Source of the DNA: Planctomycetota bacterium
Lineage (GTDB): Bacteria > Planctomycetota > Phycisphaerae > WQYP01
Direction of reading: 5' to 3'
DNA length: 15,166 nt
Assembly (NCBI GenBank): GCA_021785155.1
Contig: JAJYGE010000494.1
Location: 1-15,166 of the forward strand
Part shown: positions 1 to 7,679 of the stretch, in pieces
Numbering within the stretch: the stretch's first letter is position 1
How the letters are laid out: each line of letters begins with the position of its first letter
Notes under the pieces: model-generated
What the model was told of the DNA's origin: nothing
Seen by the model: only the letters and a program-made list of their open reading frames with translations
Database searches by the model: none
Program-made: the position numbers and the translations under genes

Positions 1-696
1 GCACCGGGCGTGCGATTCAATCTCTTCAGTCCGGCGATGCAAAATGGTTTCCCCGGTGATGTTGAAGTCGCGGCGACCTACACACTTAACGAACAGAATG
101 AAATTCATGTTCACTTCCGCGCCAATGCGGATGCGCCGACAGTTATTAATATGTGCAATCATGCCTACTTCAATCTTGATAAACCCGGCACGCAGGTTCT
201 TGACCATGTTTTGACCATCCATGCGGATCATTACACGCCGGTAAACAATGTATTGATCCCAACCGGAAAAATTGCGCCGGTGGCGGGAACTCCGTATGAT
301 TTCCGCAAGCCCGTGGCATTGTCCTCGCGCCTTAAACCCGCCTACACCGGAAATTCAAAAATTGCTTTTGACGCGGTTCCCTACGGCTATGATATGAACT
401 GGTGCCTGAATAATCAGGATGAAACCAAACTCGCTTTTGCCGCCCGCATTCAGGAACCTAAAACCGGGCGCGTTTTGGATTGCTACACAACTCAGCCCGG
501 AATTCAGGTTTACACGGGTAATTTCCTTAATGGCTCGATTAAAGGCATCGGCGGACATTATCCGTATCATGGAGCCATTACTCTGGAAACGCAGCATTAT
601 CCAAATTCACCCAATCAGAGCAATTTTCCGTCCACGGTACTAAATCCTGGAGAAATATACTTCCAGCGGACCGTGTACAAATTCAGTACCATGTAA
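1..696 (+). CDS. galM: Aldose 1-epimerase (galactose mutarotase), 3' part
   Basis: The frame is open from the first base, so the N-terminus lies outside the window; about 231 residues are visible, roughly the C-terminal two thirds of a typical 340-380 residue enzyme. GalM interconverts the alpha and beta anomers of galactose and other aldoses. Visible family marks are SPAMQNGFPG near the start, NHAYFNL with the conserved histidine, the segment ending PVAGTPYDF, and the C-terminal TLETQHYPNSPNQSNFP block, whose glutamate is the expected catalytic base. The usual YD-H/N-N stretch reads GYDMNWCLN, a mild local variation. No signal peptide can be judged because the start is missing. A strong intrinsic terminator begins 28 bases after the stop, so this gene ends its transcript. 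The family call is firm; the in vivo substrate is not shown by sequence. Confidence 0.93.
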   Translation, partial: APGVRFNLFSPAMQNGFPGDVEVAATYTLNEQNEIHVHFRANADAPTVINMCNHAYFNLDKPGTQVLDHVLTIHADHYTPVNNVLIPTGKIAPVAGTPYDFRKPVALSSRLKPAYTGNSKIAFDAVPYGYDMNWCLNNQDETKLAFAARIQEPKTGRVLDCYTTQPGIQVYTGNFLNGSIKGIGGHYPYHGAITLETQHYPNSPNQSNFPSTVLNPGEIYFQRTVYKFSTM

Positions 697-724
697 GACC
701 GGCGGGTGATCCGCGGACAACATA

Positions 725-773
725 AATAAAGGCTGATTGGCGTGAGCCGATCAGCCTTTATTGTTTTCTTTAC
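725..773 (+). terminator. Intrinsic terminator after galM
   Basis: Bases 725-741 and 746-762 form a 17-bp stem with one G-U pair around a GTGA (GNRA-type) tetraloop, followed by the T-rich run TTGTTTTCTTT. It lies 28 bases after the galM stop. The A-rich left flank means the stem could also serve the convergent MFS gene on the minus strand, but the T-tract is clearest on the plus strand. Confidence 0.92.
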
Positions 774-882
774 ACCACCGAAGCATGAAGACCAGCGCGG
801 TGAACCGGATGAAGCGGATCATGGTAGTGTCCTGCACCCAAACCAGTCCTTGCGGCCATCCAATGCGTTCCACCGGCCCCAT

Positions 883-2202
883 TCACATTGGCCTGGACCG
901 ACGGAAGGATGTATCTACCAGCACGGATAATGCCAATCCGATCAATGCCATCATTGGAATACATTCATAGCCAACAACATGCACCAGCCATCCGGCCAAA
1001 TAAGTTCCACCAACTGTGCCGACGCCATTTGCCGCGTTGTTCAGCCCTTGCGCCGCCCCCTGAGTTATCGGACTAAGTTCTGAAGTCAATTCCGTCCCGG
1101 TCACGCTGAGGATCGGCCATGCTAAGACCACCACGGCAAAACCAAGCAGCGCCATGAAATTGGCACCGGGCAGTGTATGAATCAGAAGGGGTGCCAGCAA
1201 AAGCACAAACCCGGTCATGCGAAGAATACGACCGAAAAAATAAATCTTTTGCGGACCAACCTTCTGCGACCACATGCCGGCAAGATTATATAAAGCAATT
1301 CCGACCCCGGCCGCGAGCGCATACGTCACGGAAGTTGTGGCCGGCAGCACCCCAAAACTCTGCTTCATAAAAATGGGAAAATAAGCAAAAAAACCCGCTA
1401 CTCCCAAAAACAGCAGCAACCATGACAGCAAGAATCGTCCGAATCGTGTGGGCAGCAAACGGAGCATGCTTTTCAGACCGGCGAGATTCAAAACGTGAAG
1501 ATGCTTAAGCATTCCGCCACCCACCAGTTCCACCCGCGCAAAACGTGCCAGCGACTCAAAATCAAGATTTATTCCGGAAATTTCTTTCTTGGCAGAGGCC
1601 TTTTTGTCACGGGATGGCCGTGGCAAAAAGACCAGTCCCACGGCAACAGCCGCCAGCAGCAGCCCGGCCCCCATCCACAGTCCAAATTTGTATCCAATCG
1701 TGACACACGCACCTGCCAGCAGCAGACCGATCACCTGCCCGGTACCGTTAAAAGTCTGCAACCAGCCAATGCGGCTGGTCCATTGGTCCGTCGGGTAAAA
1801 CTCCACAATTAAAAGTGTGGCACATGTGCTCACTGCGGCGCTACCCGCTCCCATAAGCAACGCCATAATCAACCAGGCTCCAAGATTGGCGGCCATCGGA
1901 AACAACACCATGGCCACAATTTCCAACAACAAGCCGCCACAAAAAACCAATCGAAAGGCTTTTTTCGCATCCGCCCAATTTCCCCACAACGGTGAACTTA
2001 ACGCCCCAAGATCAAACGCTCCGATGACATAACCTACGGCCGCCAACTCATGCGGTAGCAGCCGCACCATCATCAGCGGCAGAAGAATCGGGATCAGCCC
2101 TGAGGATACCGCCCCCACCAGCGCATAGGCGACAAACCATGGCGAAACCCACTGTTTGGGACCGCGCAGCGTATCCCAAAACATTTTATCAATTCTGCTC
2201 AT
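883..2202 (-). CDS. Major facilitator superfamily (MFS) transporter
   Basis: A 439-residue, very hydrophobic protein of usual MFS length, with about a dozen membrane-spanning segments by eye. Between helices 2 and 3 it has a motif-A-like loop, GNWADAKKAFR, which is the family's cytoplasmic signature. A central charged loop (about residues 195-245, rich in Lys, Arg and Glu) separates the two six-helix halves. The start ATG follows AGGA with about 7 bases spacing. The gene begins 9 bases after the stop of the PpiD-like chaperone gene, so the two are probably one transcript. The substrate cannot be told: nothing in the sequence separates a drug exporter from a sugar or metabolite transporter. 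Family confidence is high; a specific function is not offered. Confidence 0.88.
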   Translation of the reverse strand: MSRIDKMFWDTLRGPKQWVSPWFVAYALVGAVSSGLIPILLPLMMVRLLPHELAAVGYVIGAFDLGALSSPLWGNWADAKKAFRLVFCGGLLLEIVAMVLFPMAANLGAWLIMALLMGAGSAAVSTCATLLIVEFYPTDQWTSRIGWLQTFNGTGQVIGLLLAGACVTIGYKFGLWMGAGLLLAAVAVGLVFLPRPSRDKKASAKKEISGINLDFESLARFARVELVGGGMLKHLHVLNLAGLKSMLRLLPTRFGRFLLSWLLLFLGVAGFFAYFPIFMKQSFGVLPATTSVTYALAAGVGIALYNLAGMWSQKVGPQKIYFFGRILRMTGFVLLLAPLLIHTLPGANFMALLGFAVVVLAWPILSVTGTELTSELSPITQGAAQGLNNAANGVGTVGGTYLAGWLVHVVGYECIPMMALIGLALSVLVDTSFRRSRPM

Positions 2203-2211
2203 GGGGCGTTC

Positions 2212-4212
2212 CTAATCGTTGGCGACAAAGCCCGCCCGCTTGGCGACGGCGGCATAGCTGAACCATTGTTGGAGCAACCGCTGATTCAGACTGCGCATGA
2301 GATACCCACCGGCCCCGGCGAGATCCGAAGAATTATGCAGAATATTGACCGGCAGCGGCTTGGCGTGGACCAATTGCATGACAAATACTTCAAGTTGCGG
2401 ATCCAGAGCGACGCTCGTGCATGGATGGGTAATAATCAATTGGGCAGCTTCGTGCCCATGTGGCAGGGTCGTTGGCGACGCTCCGCTGTGGCTGGAAATT
2501 CCGTATCCATTCACCTTCGCCATCGCCTTATGAGCCAGCAGAAAGGCCGCCTGCATCAGTTTCGCACTGCGCACCTGCACACCGGGAAGATGGCCGGGAA
2601 CCATCTGATATTCGGGTTGTCCATCGGGAGAAATTCCCACCACCTGGTTCTCCAGCGCCTTGAAGGATGACGGCGTGTATACCACGAGATGATTGGCTTT
2701 GGCGGCGGCGGGCAGCCCGATGGTGGATGCTTGATGTGCCAGAGTCTGGCCTAATTTCTTATCGGCCTGATAGGCCGCCAGCAAACGCGCATCGCGCACG
2801 ACCGCCGATTTCACCAGAGACATGGTGGCGGGATTATGCGCCTTGCTGACCGCGATAACACGATAAATGTACTTATTCCCGTGTGAATCAGTTAAAACCG
2901 GCCCGTCAAAGCCCACCTGCAAATGCAACAGCAATCCGATATTCTTTGATTTCGGATCAAGCGTATGGATTTTCATGGCCAGAACACCCAAGCCCTCTGC
3001 CTGCGGCAAACCGGCCTGATCCGTGGTAGCGTCACCAATGCCACGTAAACTGGAAAGATCCGCGGCATCGAGCCAGTGGTTCCACCTCCCCACGACCGGC
3101 GAATAGCCGTACTGTCGGCCCAGATCTGCCGCCAGGGACTGATACGATACCCATTTTGATTTCGGAATCGCTTTATGGTAACCGTCAACTTCCACCGTAT
3201 TCCACGGCTTATCGGCGAGATGACCGGCACGATTCAACATACGGCGAAAAAGAAGTTCCACTCGCTTTATCAACTGCCGACGGATAAGCTGCTGCCGCAC
3301 CTGATTGAACGTTTTATAATTGGCTTTAGCGTGCTTTTCAGCCGTAGACGTATTGGCCGGAGGCTTGATTTTAAACCGGTTCTGATGTGCCTGATAATAT
3401 GCGTACGCGGCCTGAATATCTCCAATGGTTGGTTTTAATTTTGCCAGAACGGCATTACGATCAAACTTGAGAAATTCAATTTTCACCCGATCCGGATAGC
3501 GATAACCAAACGGATACCGATGGCCGGCAATCAAGGGCGGTGGAACGGGGCTTGTGGAATCCCAAGGCAAAATAGACCGATAGGCCGCAAAGAGTGTCTG
3601 CAATTCGGCGGCAGAAGGTATCGGCATGGTGTCCGCGGTATCTCCCGCCCGCATCCGTACGTAACGTACCTGCACGGATGTTCCCAATTCGCTGATGAAA
3701 TGGGCCAACTGCGGAGAACTCGGCAGACATGATCCGGTTATAAACAGTTGCATTTGATCAATGGTGGTCAGATCGGCCAGGGCCGCAATGACATTGGGCT
3801 GCGCATAATTGGAATTCGCCAGCAACGCTCCAATTTCCTTACGCACGGTCTTCTGCTTAACCAACATGCTGATGTCGCCATAATCAGGAAAAAATCCGGC
3901 CGCGCGGGCTTCACGTCCCAATAGATAAAATTGGATCGCCGCACGCGTATCGCTGCGATGACTCAGCCACATCGGATATAAACCGATCGCTTCCAATGCC
4001 GGCAAATTACGGAGAATCCGTATATCGATGCGGGCCTGCGTAAGCTGCCCTTTCGTCAGCGGTTGGCCATTAAGTTTCCCCAAAACAAACGCATCACCGG
4101 AGCCGCCCATTCCCGACTGATAGGAATAACCAACCAGAAAAGTCACCATCAGCAGCACACCGAGTACCGCCATCATGGGTTTGCTGTATTTTCGCATCAA
4201 CTTTGTAGCCAT
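2212..4212 (-). CDS. Membrane-anchored SurA/PpiD-like periplasmic folding factor
   Basis: A 666-residue protein with a short cytoplasmic N-terminus (KLMRKYSK), one transmembrane segment at about residues 12-31, and a long remainder predicted to be periplasmic. After the anchor comes VLGKLNGQPLTKGQLTQA, matching the pattern that opens the SurA/PpiD chaperone domain (V-N-G-x-x-I/L-T-x-x-x-F/L). E. coli PpiD has the same architecture: one inner-membrane anchor, SurA-like N domain, about 620 residues. PpiD-type proteins bind unfolded outer-membrane and periplasmic proteins near the Sec translocon. I cannot point to a clear parvulin active site, so isomerase activity is not claimed. The start at 4212 has only a weak upstream GGTGA; an alternative ATG at 4197 would keep the anchor. 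The MFS gene follows after 9 bases. The family assignment rests mainly on architecture. Confidence 0.6.
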   Translation of the reverse strand: MATKLMRKYSKPMMAVLGVLLMVTFLVGYSYQSGMGGSGDAFVLGKLNGQPLTKGQLTQARIDIRILRNLPALEAIGLYPMWLSHRSDTRAAIQFYLLGREARAAGFFPDYGDISMLVKQKTVRKEIGALLANSNYAQPNVIAALADLTTIDQMQLFITGSCLPSSPQLAHFISELGTSVQVRYVRMRAGDTADTMPIPSAAELQTLFAAYRSILPWDSTSPVPPPLIAGHRYPFGYRYPDRVKIEFLKFDRNAVLAKLKPTIGDIQAAYAYYQAHQNRFKIKPPANTSTAEKHAKANYKTFNQVRQQLIRRQLIKRVELLFRRMLNRAGHLADKPWNTVEVDGYHKAIPKSKWVSYQSLAADLGRQYGYSPVVGRWNHWLDAADLSSLRGIGDATTDQAGLPQAEGLGVLAMKIHTLDPKSKNIGLLLHLQVGFDGPVLTDSHGNKYIYRVIAVSKAHNPATMSLVKSAVVRDARLLAAYQADKKLGQTLAHQASTIGLPAAAKANHLVVYTPSSFKALENQVVGISPDGQPEYQMVPGHLPGVQVRSAKLMQAAFLLAHKAMAKVNGYGISSHSGASPTTLPHGHEAAQLIITHPCTSVALDPQLEVFVMQLVHAKPLPVNILHNSSDLAGAGGYLMRSLNQRLLQQWFSYAAVAKRAGFVAND

Positions 4213-4352
4213 GGCATATCACCGTCGGAGTAAAACGTAAACTCAAAACAGACCCTTGAGCATATACGATTCCGCGCGCAGCGTAAATCGCACGGGACTA
4301 AAATATGGGCTTATTGGCCATTTTCTCCGTCGGCTGCTAACATGGGTCTTTT

Positions 4353-4358
4353 AAGGAG
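4353..4358 (+). promoter_or_regulatory. Ribosome binding site fixing the prfB start
   Basis: AAGGAG lies 5 bases before the ATG at 4364. It decides the start: the ATG opens a 24-codon zero frame ending in TGA at 4436, not the in-frame GTG at 4371, which has no such spacing. This shows that translation begins in the short frame and must shift. Confidence 0.85.
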
Positions 4359-4363
4359 CCGGT

Positions 4364-5504
4364 ATGGCAAGTGACAATATGCAGGAGGCTCTGGCCTCTT
4401 TGGAGGCGCGGGTTCCAAGCATCCGCGACTCTCTTTGACGTTGCGGAAAAGCGCCGCCAACTCAGTACGCTGGAACAGCGAATGGAAGCGCCTGATTTCT
4501 GGAACAATCAGGATCAGGCTCGAAAAACCATCCGTGAATTAAAGACCTTGAAGCTTATCATGGATCCGCTGATGTCCGTTGAACGGGCCTTGGAGGATAT
4601 TCCCGTGATGCTGGAAATGGCAAGTCAGGACGCCGCGATGCGCCAGGAAGCGGAACAAGCCCTTGCCAGTCTGGAAAAATCAATTAATGAACTCGAACTG
4701 CAAGCACTGTATGTAGGTCCGCATGACGCCAGTGATTGCTTTATTCAGATTCACGCCGGTGCCGGCGGTACGGAAGCCTGCGACTGGGCCGATATGCTTC
4801 TGCGCATGTACCTGCGTTATTTTGAACGCCGCGGCTGGGACGTCAGTGAAGTGGACCGGCTGGATGGTGAACAGGCCGGCATCCGCCGTATCACGCTGAT
4901 GGTCAAAGGGGCATATGCGACCGGCAACATGAACTGTGAAGTCGGCGTACATCGGCTTGTGCGCATCAGTCCGTATGATGCCAATGCGCGCCGTCATACC
5001 AGTTTTGCCAGCGTGGATGTCACACCGGTATTCGAAGGTGCGGACAAAGAGATAGAAATCCCGGAAGCCGATATGGAAATCATCGCGTTTGTCCGGGCCA
5101 GCGGCCCCGGTGGACAAAACGTCAATAAGGTCGCGTCCGCCATTCGCATTACACACAAGCCCACGGGCATTCAGGTGGTTTGCACCAGCGAACGATCACA
5201 GGTGCAAAACAAGGCCCTGGCTTTGGAAATAATGAAGGCCCGGATCAATAAACTTGAGGAGGCCAAACGCGATGCCGAACTGGCACGGCTATACGGCGAA
5301 AAAGGCGAGATAGCTTTTGGATCGCAAATCCGCAGCTATGTCCTTGATGATCGCCGGGTAAAGGATCACCGCAACGGATATGAAGTCTTTCAACCTGATC
5401 GGGTTCTGGATGGCGAAGTTCAGCCATTTATTGACGCGCAGTTGCGCTATCAGGCACAACAACGCAAAATCCAAGCTGCAGCCGGTCGATCCGGTGGGCC
5501 ATGA
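4364..5504 (+). CDS. prfB: Peptide chain release factor 2 (RF2), made by programmed +1 frameshift
   Basis: RF2 reads UGA and UAA at the ribosomal A site and triggers peptide release. Translation starts at ATG 4364, runs 24 codons to CTT (4433-4435), meets TGA (4436-4438), and must shift +1 to resume at GAC (4437). The joined product is 379 residues (E. coli RF2: 365). Across the shift the peptide reads [13 protein letters not shown], aligning with E. coli RGYL|DYDAKKERL. The GGQ peptidyl-transferase motif is at residues 249-251 in [10 protein letters not shown]. The stop-codon recognition tripeptide at residues 202-204 is Ser-Pro-Tyr, in [14 protein letters not shown], where RF2 normally has Ser-Pro-Phe. 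The frameshift site is known in this family to be autoregulatory: scarce RF2 slows UGA reading and favours shifting. Divergent from the PpiD-like gene, with a spacer of about 150 bases that should hold both promoters. Confidence 0.96.
4433..4439 (+). promoter_or_regulatory. prfB +1 frameshift site CTT-TGA-C
   Basis: The heptamer CTTTGAC is the canonical RF2 recoding site: peptidyl-tRNA-Leu on CUU slips to the overlapping UUU, with a poorly terminating UGA-C context. The E. coli site also has an AGGGGG Shine-Dalgarno-like element 3 bases before CUU. Here the preceding bases are CATCCGCGACT, with no purine-rich element. The only SD-like string, GGAGG at 4402-4406, is 26 bases upstream of CTT, too far to match the known geometry. 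Confidence 0.93.
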
Positions 5505-5507
5505 TTT

Positions 5508-5553
5508 CCCGTACCCTGTTCCACCCATAATTTAGGATCGAACAGGGCACGGG
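5508..5553 (+). terminator. Inverted repeat just after prfB, possible 3' hairpin
   Basis: Bases 5508-5521 (CCCGTACCCTGTTC) pair with 5540-5553 (GAACAGGGCACGGG), 13 of 14 positions, around an 18-base loop. The arm begins 4 bases after the prfB stop, where a terminator or mRNA-stabilising hairpin would sit. There is no T-run after it, so a classic intrinsic terminator is not supported. A protein-binding dyad is possible. Confidence 0.5.
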
Positions 5554-5577
5554 TGTTCAGTAGCAAAGGTGTCGAGG

Positions 5578-5714
5578 CCGAGCCATGGGGGCGTGGCATT
5601 TATCCGGGCGAACAGCGAAATCAACGGCATAAATGCCGGCGCTTAGAGAAGGGTTCGTCCTGGAAACTCGCACCCCGGACCCCTGCCCGGATTTCTTACC
5701 ACACCGAGCCATGG
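5578..5714. repeat. Spacer segment between 11-bp direct repeats with competing dyads
   Basis: The 229-base gap between prfB and the methyltransferase gene has no credible gene. CCGAGCCATGG occurs at 5578-5588 and again at 5704-5714 in the same orientation. Between them, 5595-5603 (GGCATTTAT) pairs perfectly with 5629-5637, and 5602-5609 (ATCCGGGC) pairs perfectly with 5685-5692. The two left arms share two bases, so the full stems exclude one another. It could be a small repeat element, an RNA 3' region or chance. No function is claimed. Confidence 0.4.
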
Positions 5715-5733
5715 ACGGTAGGACATTGACACT

Positions 5734-6408
5734 TCAATTTTGTGCATTCGGAAGTATGTTCCGGCAGTGATAAACGCCTCCCGGCGGCATGTTCAGACCG
5801 ACAAACTGAAATGAAACGTTTTTAAATATTGATTTATAGAAGTTCAGATAATACCAGGGAACTTCCGTAATGTTGCTGAAAAATCCATCCGGATGCAGAT
5901 ACTTTCTTACCGCCGCAAACATCCCCCGCCGCACGGCCTCCGGAAGACTCGGCGTTCCCAATCCACTGACAAAGCAATCCACGCCGCGCGGTTCAATGCC
6001 ATGATCCTGTAGAATTGTCTCCAAATGGCCCACATCACCTTGAATAATGCGCACATTCGGCCCCTGCACAAATCGCTTCTGCAAAACGGAAAAAAAATCG
6101 TTATCGCGCTCCAGGGCAAAAAATTTAGTTCGAGAATTCAAGCGCTTTACGATCTCCGTTGTAATCGGTCCGGTACCCGCACCAAGTTCCACAATACAGC
6201 GAGCCGAACTGAACCGGGCGTGCTGGATACTGGCGCGGGCCATAAAGCGGCTGGAAGGCCAAACCGCGGCGATGCGCGTGCCGTGCCGGAAAAATTTCTG
6301 CAAAAACAAAAGATTATGGCTTATTTTCGCCGGCTCAATAGGCGCAAGTCCGACTGAAGAATCGTCCGGAGGTACAAAATCGCCGACCGTATTGTTAGAA
6401 TCCACCAT
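5734..6408 (-). CDS. Class I SAM-dependent methyltransferase, PmtA-like (phospholipid N-methyltransferase family)
   Basis: A 224-residue protein with a Rossmann methyltransferase core. Motif I, VELGAGTG, is at about residues 73-80 and binds S-adenosylmethionine; motif II, ALERD, at 98-102 holds the acidic residue for the ribose; GDV at 124-126 and VSGLG at 147-151 follow. The lead-in LFLQKFFRHGTRIAAVWPSS and the C-terminal PPGGVYHCRN are the pattern of the phospholipid N-methyltransferase/rRNA-adenine-dimethylase-like group (COG3963 type). Members methylate phosphatidylethanolamine towards phosphatidylcholine, but the group also includes proteins of unknown substrate. The start ATG has no clear Shine-Dalgarno; TATGGT ends 7 bases before it, so leaderless translation is possible but unproven. 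It stands alone, with the neighbouring gene's terminator upstream, so it should have its own promoter. Confidence 0.75.
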   Translation of the reverse strand: MVDSNNTVGDFVPPDDSSVGLAPIEPAKISHNLLFLQKFFRHGTRIAAVWPSSRFMARASIQHARFSSARCIVELGAGTGPITTEIVKRLNSRTKFFALERDNDFFSVLQKRFVQGPNVRIIQGDVGHLETILQDHGIEPRGVDCFVSGLGTPSLPEAVRRGMFAAVRKYLHPDGFFSNITEVPWYYLNFYKSIFKNVSFQFVGLNMPPGGVYHCRNILPNAQN

Positions 6409-6449
6409 AATCTATACCATAACCGCTACACGCAATAAATAACAGTCTA

Positions 6450-6483
6450 TAAAAACGCCCGGCAGAAAAATTCCCTGCCGGGC
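6450..6483 (-). terminator. Intrinsic terminator after the OmpA-type lipoprotein gene
   Basis: Read on the minus strand, GCCCGGCAG (6483-6475) and CTGCCGGGC (6465-6457) form a perfect 9-bp G+C-rich stem with a 9-base loop, followed directly by GTTTTT (6456-6451). It lies about 35 bases after the stop of the lipoprotein gene at 6518 and separates it from the methyltransferase gene. Confidence 0.9.
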
Positions 6484-6517
6484 ATTGCATGAACAATGTT
6501 GGAGATCCCCAAAAATT

Positions 6518-7477
6518 TTAATTACTTCCCGCGGGCACCGGAACCGTTTGCGGTGGATTGCCGGTCATATTTGGCGCGTTCGGCGCTGGAGCCAGATTGG
6601 TAGCATTCCCAGCCGGCACAACCTGTTCAGAGGCCGGAACATAAGGGTTATATTTTAGTTTGACCGGCAAAATGAAGATATCCACACGACGATTCAGAGG
6701 ATTACCGCGATGTCGCGGCGCGTTAGCCGCGATTGGGTGCGTTTTGCCCCAACCGGCAACCTGCATTCTACGATCAATGACACCATCATGTTTCAGCACA
6801 TACATCACAGAGATGGCGCGATTCGTGGAAAGATACCAGTTGGTCGGATTCATGGAGCTTGCACGGTTTCGGCGAATTGGAACATCATCCGTATTCCCAA
6901 CGAGTCGGATTTCATTATCCGATATACCCGGCATATTGAGAATCTGGGCAAACTCCGCCAAAGCCCGTTTGGCATCGGGCCGTACTACGGTACTGCCCAA
7001 GGCGAACAGCAGATCGCTCTTGAACCTCAGCAGCCCGAGCTTTTTGTTATAGGTCAGAAGATTGGGGTATTGCTCGGCCAGACGCTCCAAGGCATTGTTC
7101 ACCGATCGCGGCAACTGCGGCGCACCGCCCGCCAATGCCAGAAGTTTATTATATTGTCCACGCAGTTTGGCCAACCGCTCTTTTAATGCTGCAATTTCAC
7201 TCTGAAGTGCGGAAGTTCCGCCGCCCTGAGCCTGAAGAAGCTGCTCGTCTTCCGCGAGTTTCTGCTTCAAAGTGGATATCTCCCCGCGCAAACGAAGCAG
7301 TTCATTTTGATCGGCGGCAAGTTGTGATTTAGCCTGATCAAAAGCCGTTTGCAGACGCTGATATTGATCTTCGGAAACACAGCCGGTCAGTCCCAGCAGA
7401 CCGGCGGTCAGACCAGCCAGCAAGGTGGTAGTCATGAGTTTTCGTGCAATTATGCGATTCATTTGCATTATCTCCAT
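6518..7477 (-). CDS. OmpA-domain lipoprotein with coiled-coil spacer
   Basis: A predicted outer-membrane lipoprotein that binds peptidoglycan. Counting from the longest start, there is a signal peptide with lipobox LTGC and lipidated Cys33, a heptad-rich coiled coil at about 38-105, an OmpA/MotB-like domain at about 150-275, and a Pro/Asn/Ala-rich C-terminal tail. In the OmpA domain the conserved Asp is seen in VGNTDDVPI and the conserved Arg in LSTNRAISV, with NRRVDIFI closing the domain. The usual G-H-T-D reads G-N-T-D. Residue +2 after the cysteine is Val, which by the E. coli rule would favour outer-membrane sorting. The true start is probably ATG 7462 (MNRIIARK), since GGAG lies 9 bases before it; 7468 and 7477 are also possible. 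It ends at its own terminator. A specific role such as Pal or MotB is not assigned. Confidence 0.85.
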   Translation of the reverse strand: MEIMQMNRIIARKLMTTTLLAGLTAGLLGLTGCVSEDQYQRLQTAFDQAKSQLAADQNELLRLRGEISTLKQKLAEDEQLLQAQGGGTSALQSEIAALKERLAKLRGQYNKLLALAGGAPQLPRSVNNALERLAEQYPNLLTYNKKLGLLRFKSDLLFALGSTVVRPDAKRALAEFAQILNMPGISDNEIRLVGNTDDVPIRRNRASSMNPTNWYLSTNRAISVMYVLKHDGVIDRRMQVAGWGKTHPIAANAPRHRGNPLNRRVDIFILPVKLKYNPYVPASEQVVPAGNATNLAPAPNAPNMTGNPPQTVPVPAGSN

Positions 7478-7628
7478 TTACGTTTCCATTGAGCGACACT
7501 TTCAACACCCCATAGTGTCAACGAATCCGTTCAAATAGTAAAGTGTGCCATCAAAAAAACCGGGGAAATGGAATACCGTCGGCTCTGCAACCGCCCGGGC
7601 CTCCATGCCCTTCCACAATCTCAACGCA

Positions 7629-7671
7629 CCAACAGTGCGAACATTGCATCTGTGATGCAATTACCTGTTGG
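7629..7671 (-). other. Two-tier hairpin after the HTH-membrane gene
   Basis: A perfect 8-bp inner stem, ATTGCATC/GATGCAAT (7643-7650 with 7654-7661, 3-base loop), is nested inside a 7-bp outer stem, CCAACAG/CTGTTGG (7629-7635 with 7665-7671), with unequal internal loops. It sits 8 bases beyond the stop of the HTH-membrane gene on the minus strand. There is no T-run directly after it (a T7 tract lies about 70 bases further on), so it may protect the 3' end or act with Rho instead of being a classic terminator. The rest of the 7478-7679 spacer holds only the OmpA gene's upstream region. Confidence 0.5.
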
Positions 7672-7679
7672 CGTGGTCA

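Noticed and set aside
4276..4304. Promoter for prfB using TAAAAT at 4299-4304
   Set aside because: The -10 box is good but the 17-base-upstream hexamer (GCGCAG) does not resemble a -35 element; kept only as a note that the 4213-4363 spacer must hold divergent promoters.
4371..4436. A GTG at 4371 opens a continuous frame into RF2 without frameshift
   Set aside because: It has no spaced ribosome binding site and its first 22 residues do not resemble RF2, whereas the ATG at 4364 has AAGGAG and gives an RF2-like N-terminus up to the CTT-TGA-C shift site.
5648..5700. tRNA-like segment containing GGTTCG
   Set aside because: No acceptor stem, anticodon arm or matching T-stem could be formed.
7493..7521. 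Promoter for the OmpA lipoprotein gene using a minus-strand TTGACA
   Set aside because: The -35 hexamer is perfect but the matching -10 position reads TGTCGC, too far from TATAAT.
7553..7559. Intrinsic terminator using the minus-strand T7 tract
   Set aside because: No stable stem lies directly before it.
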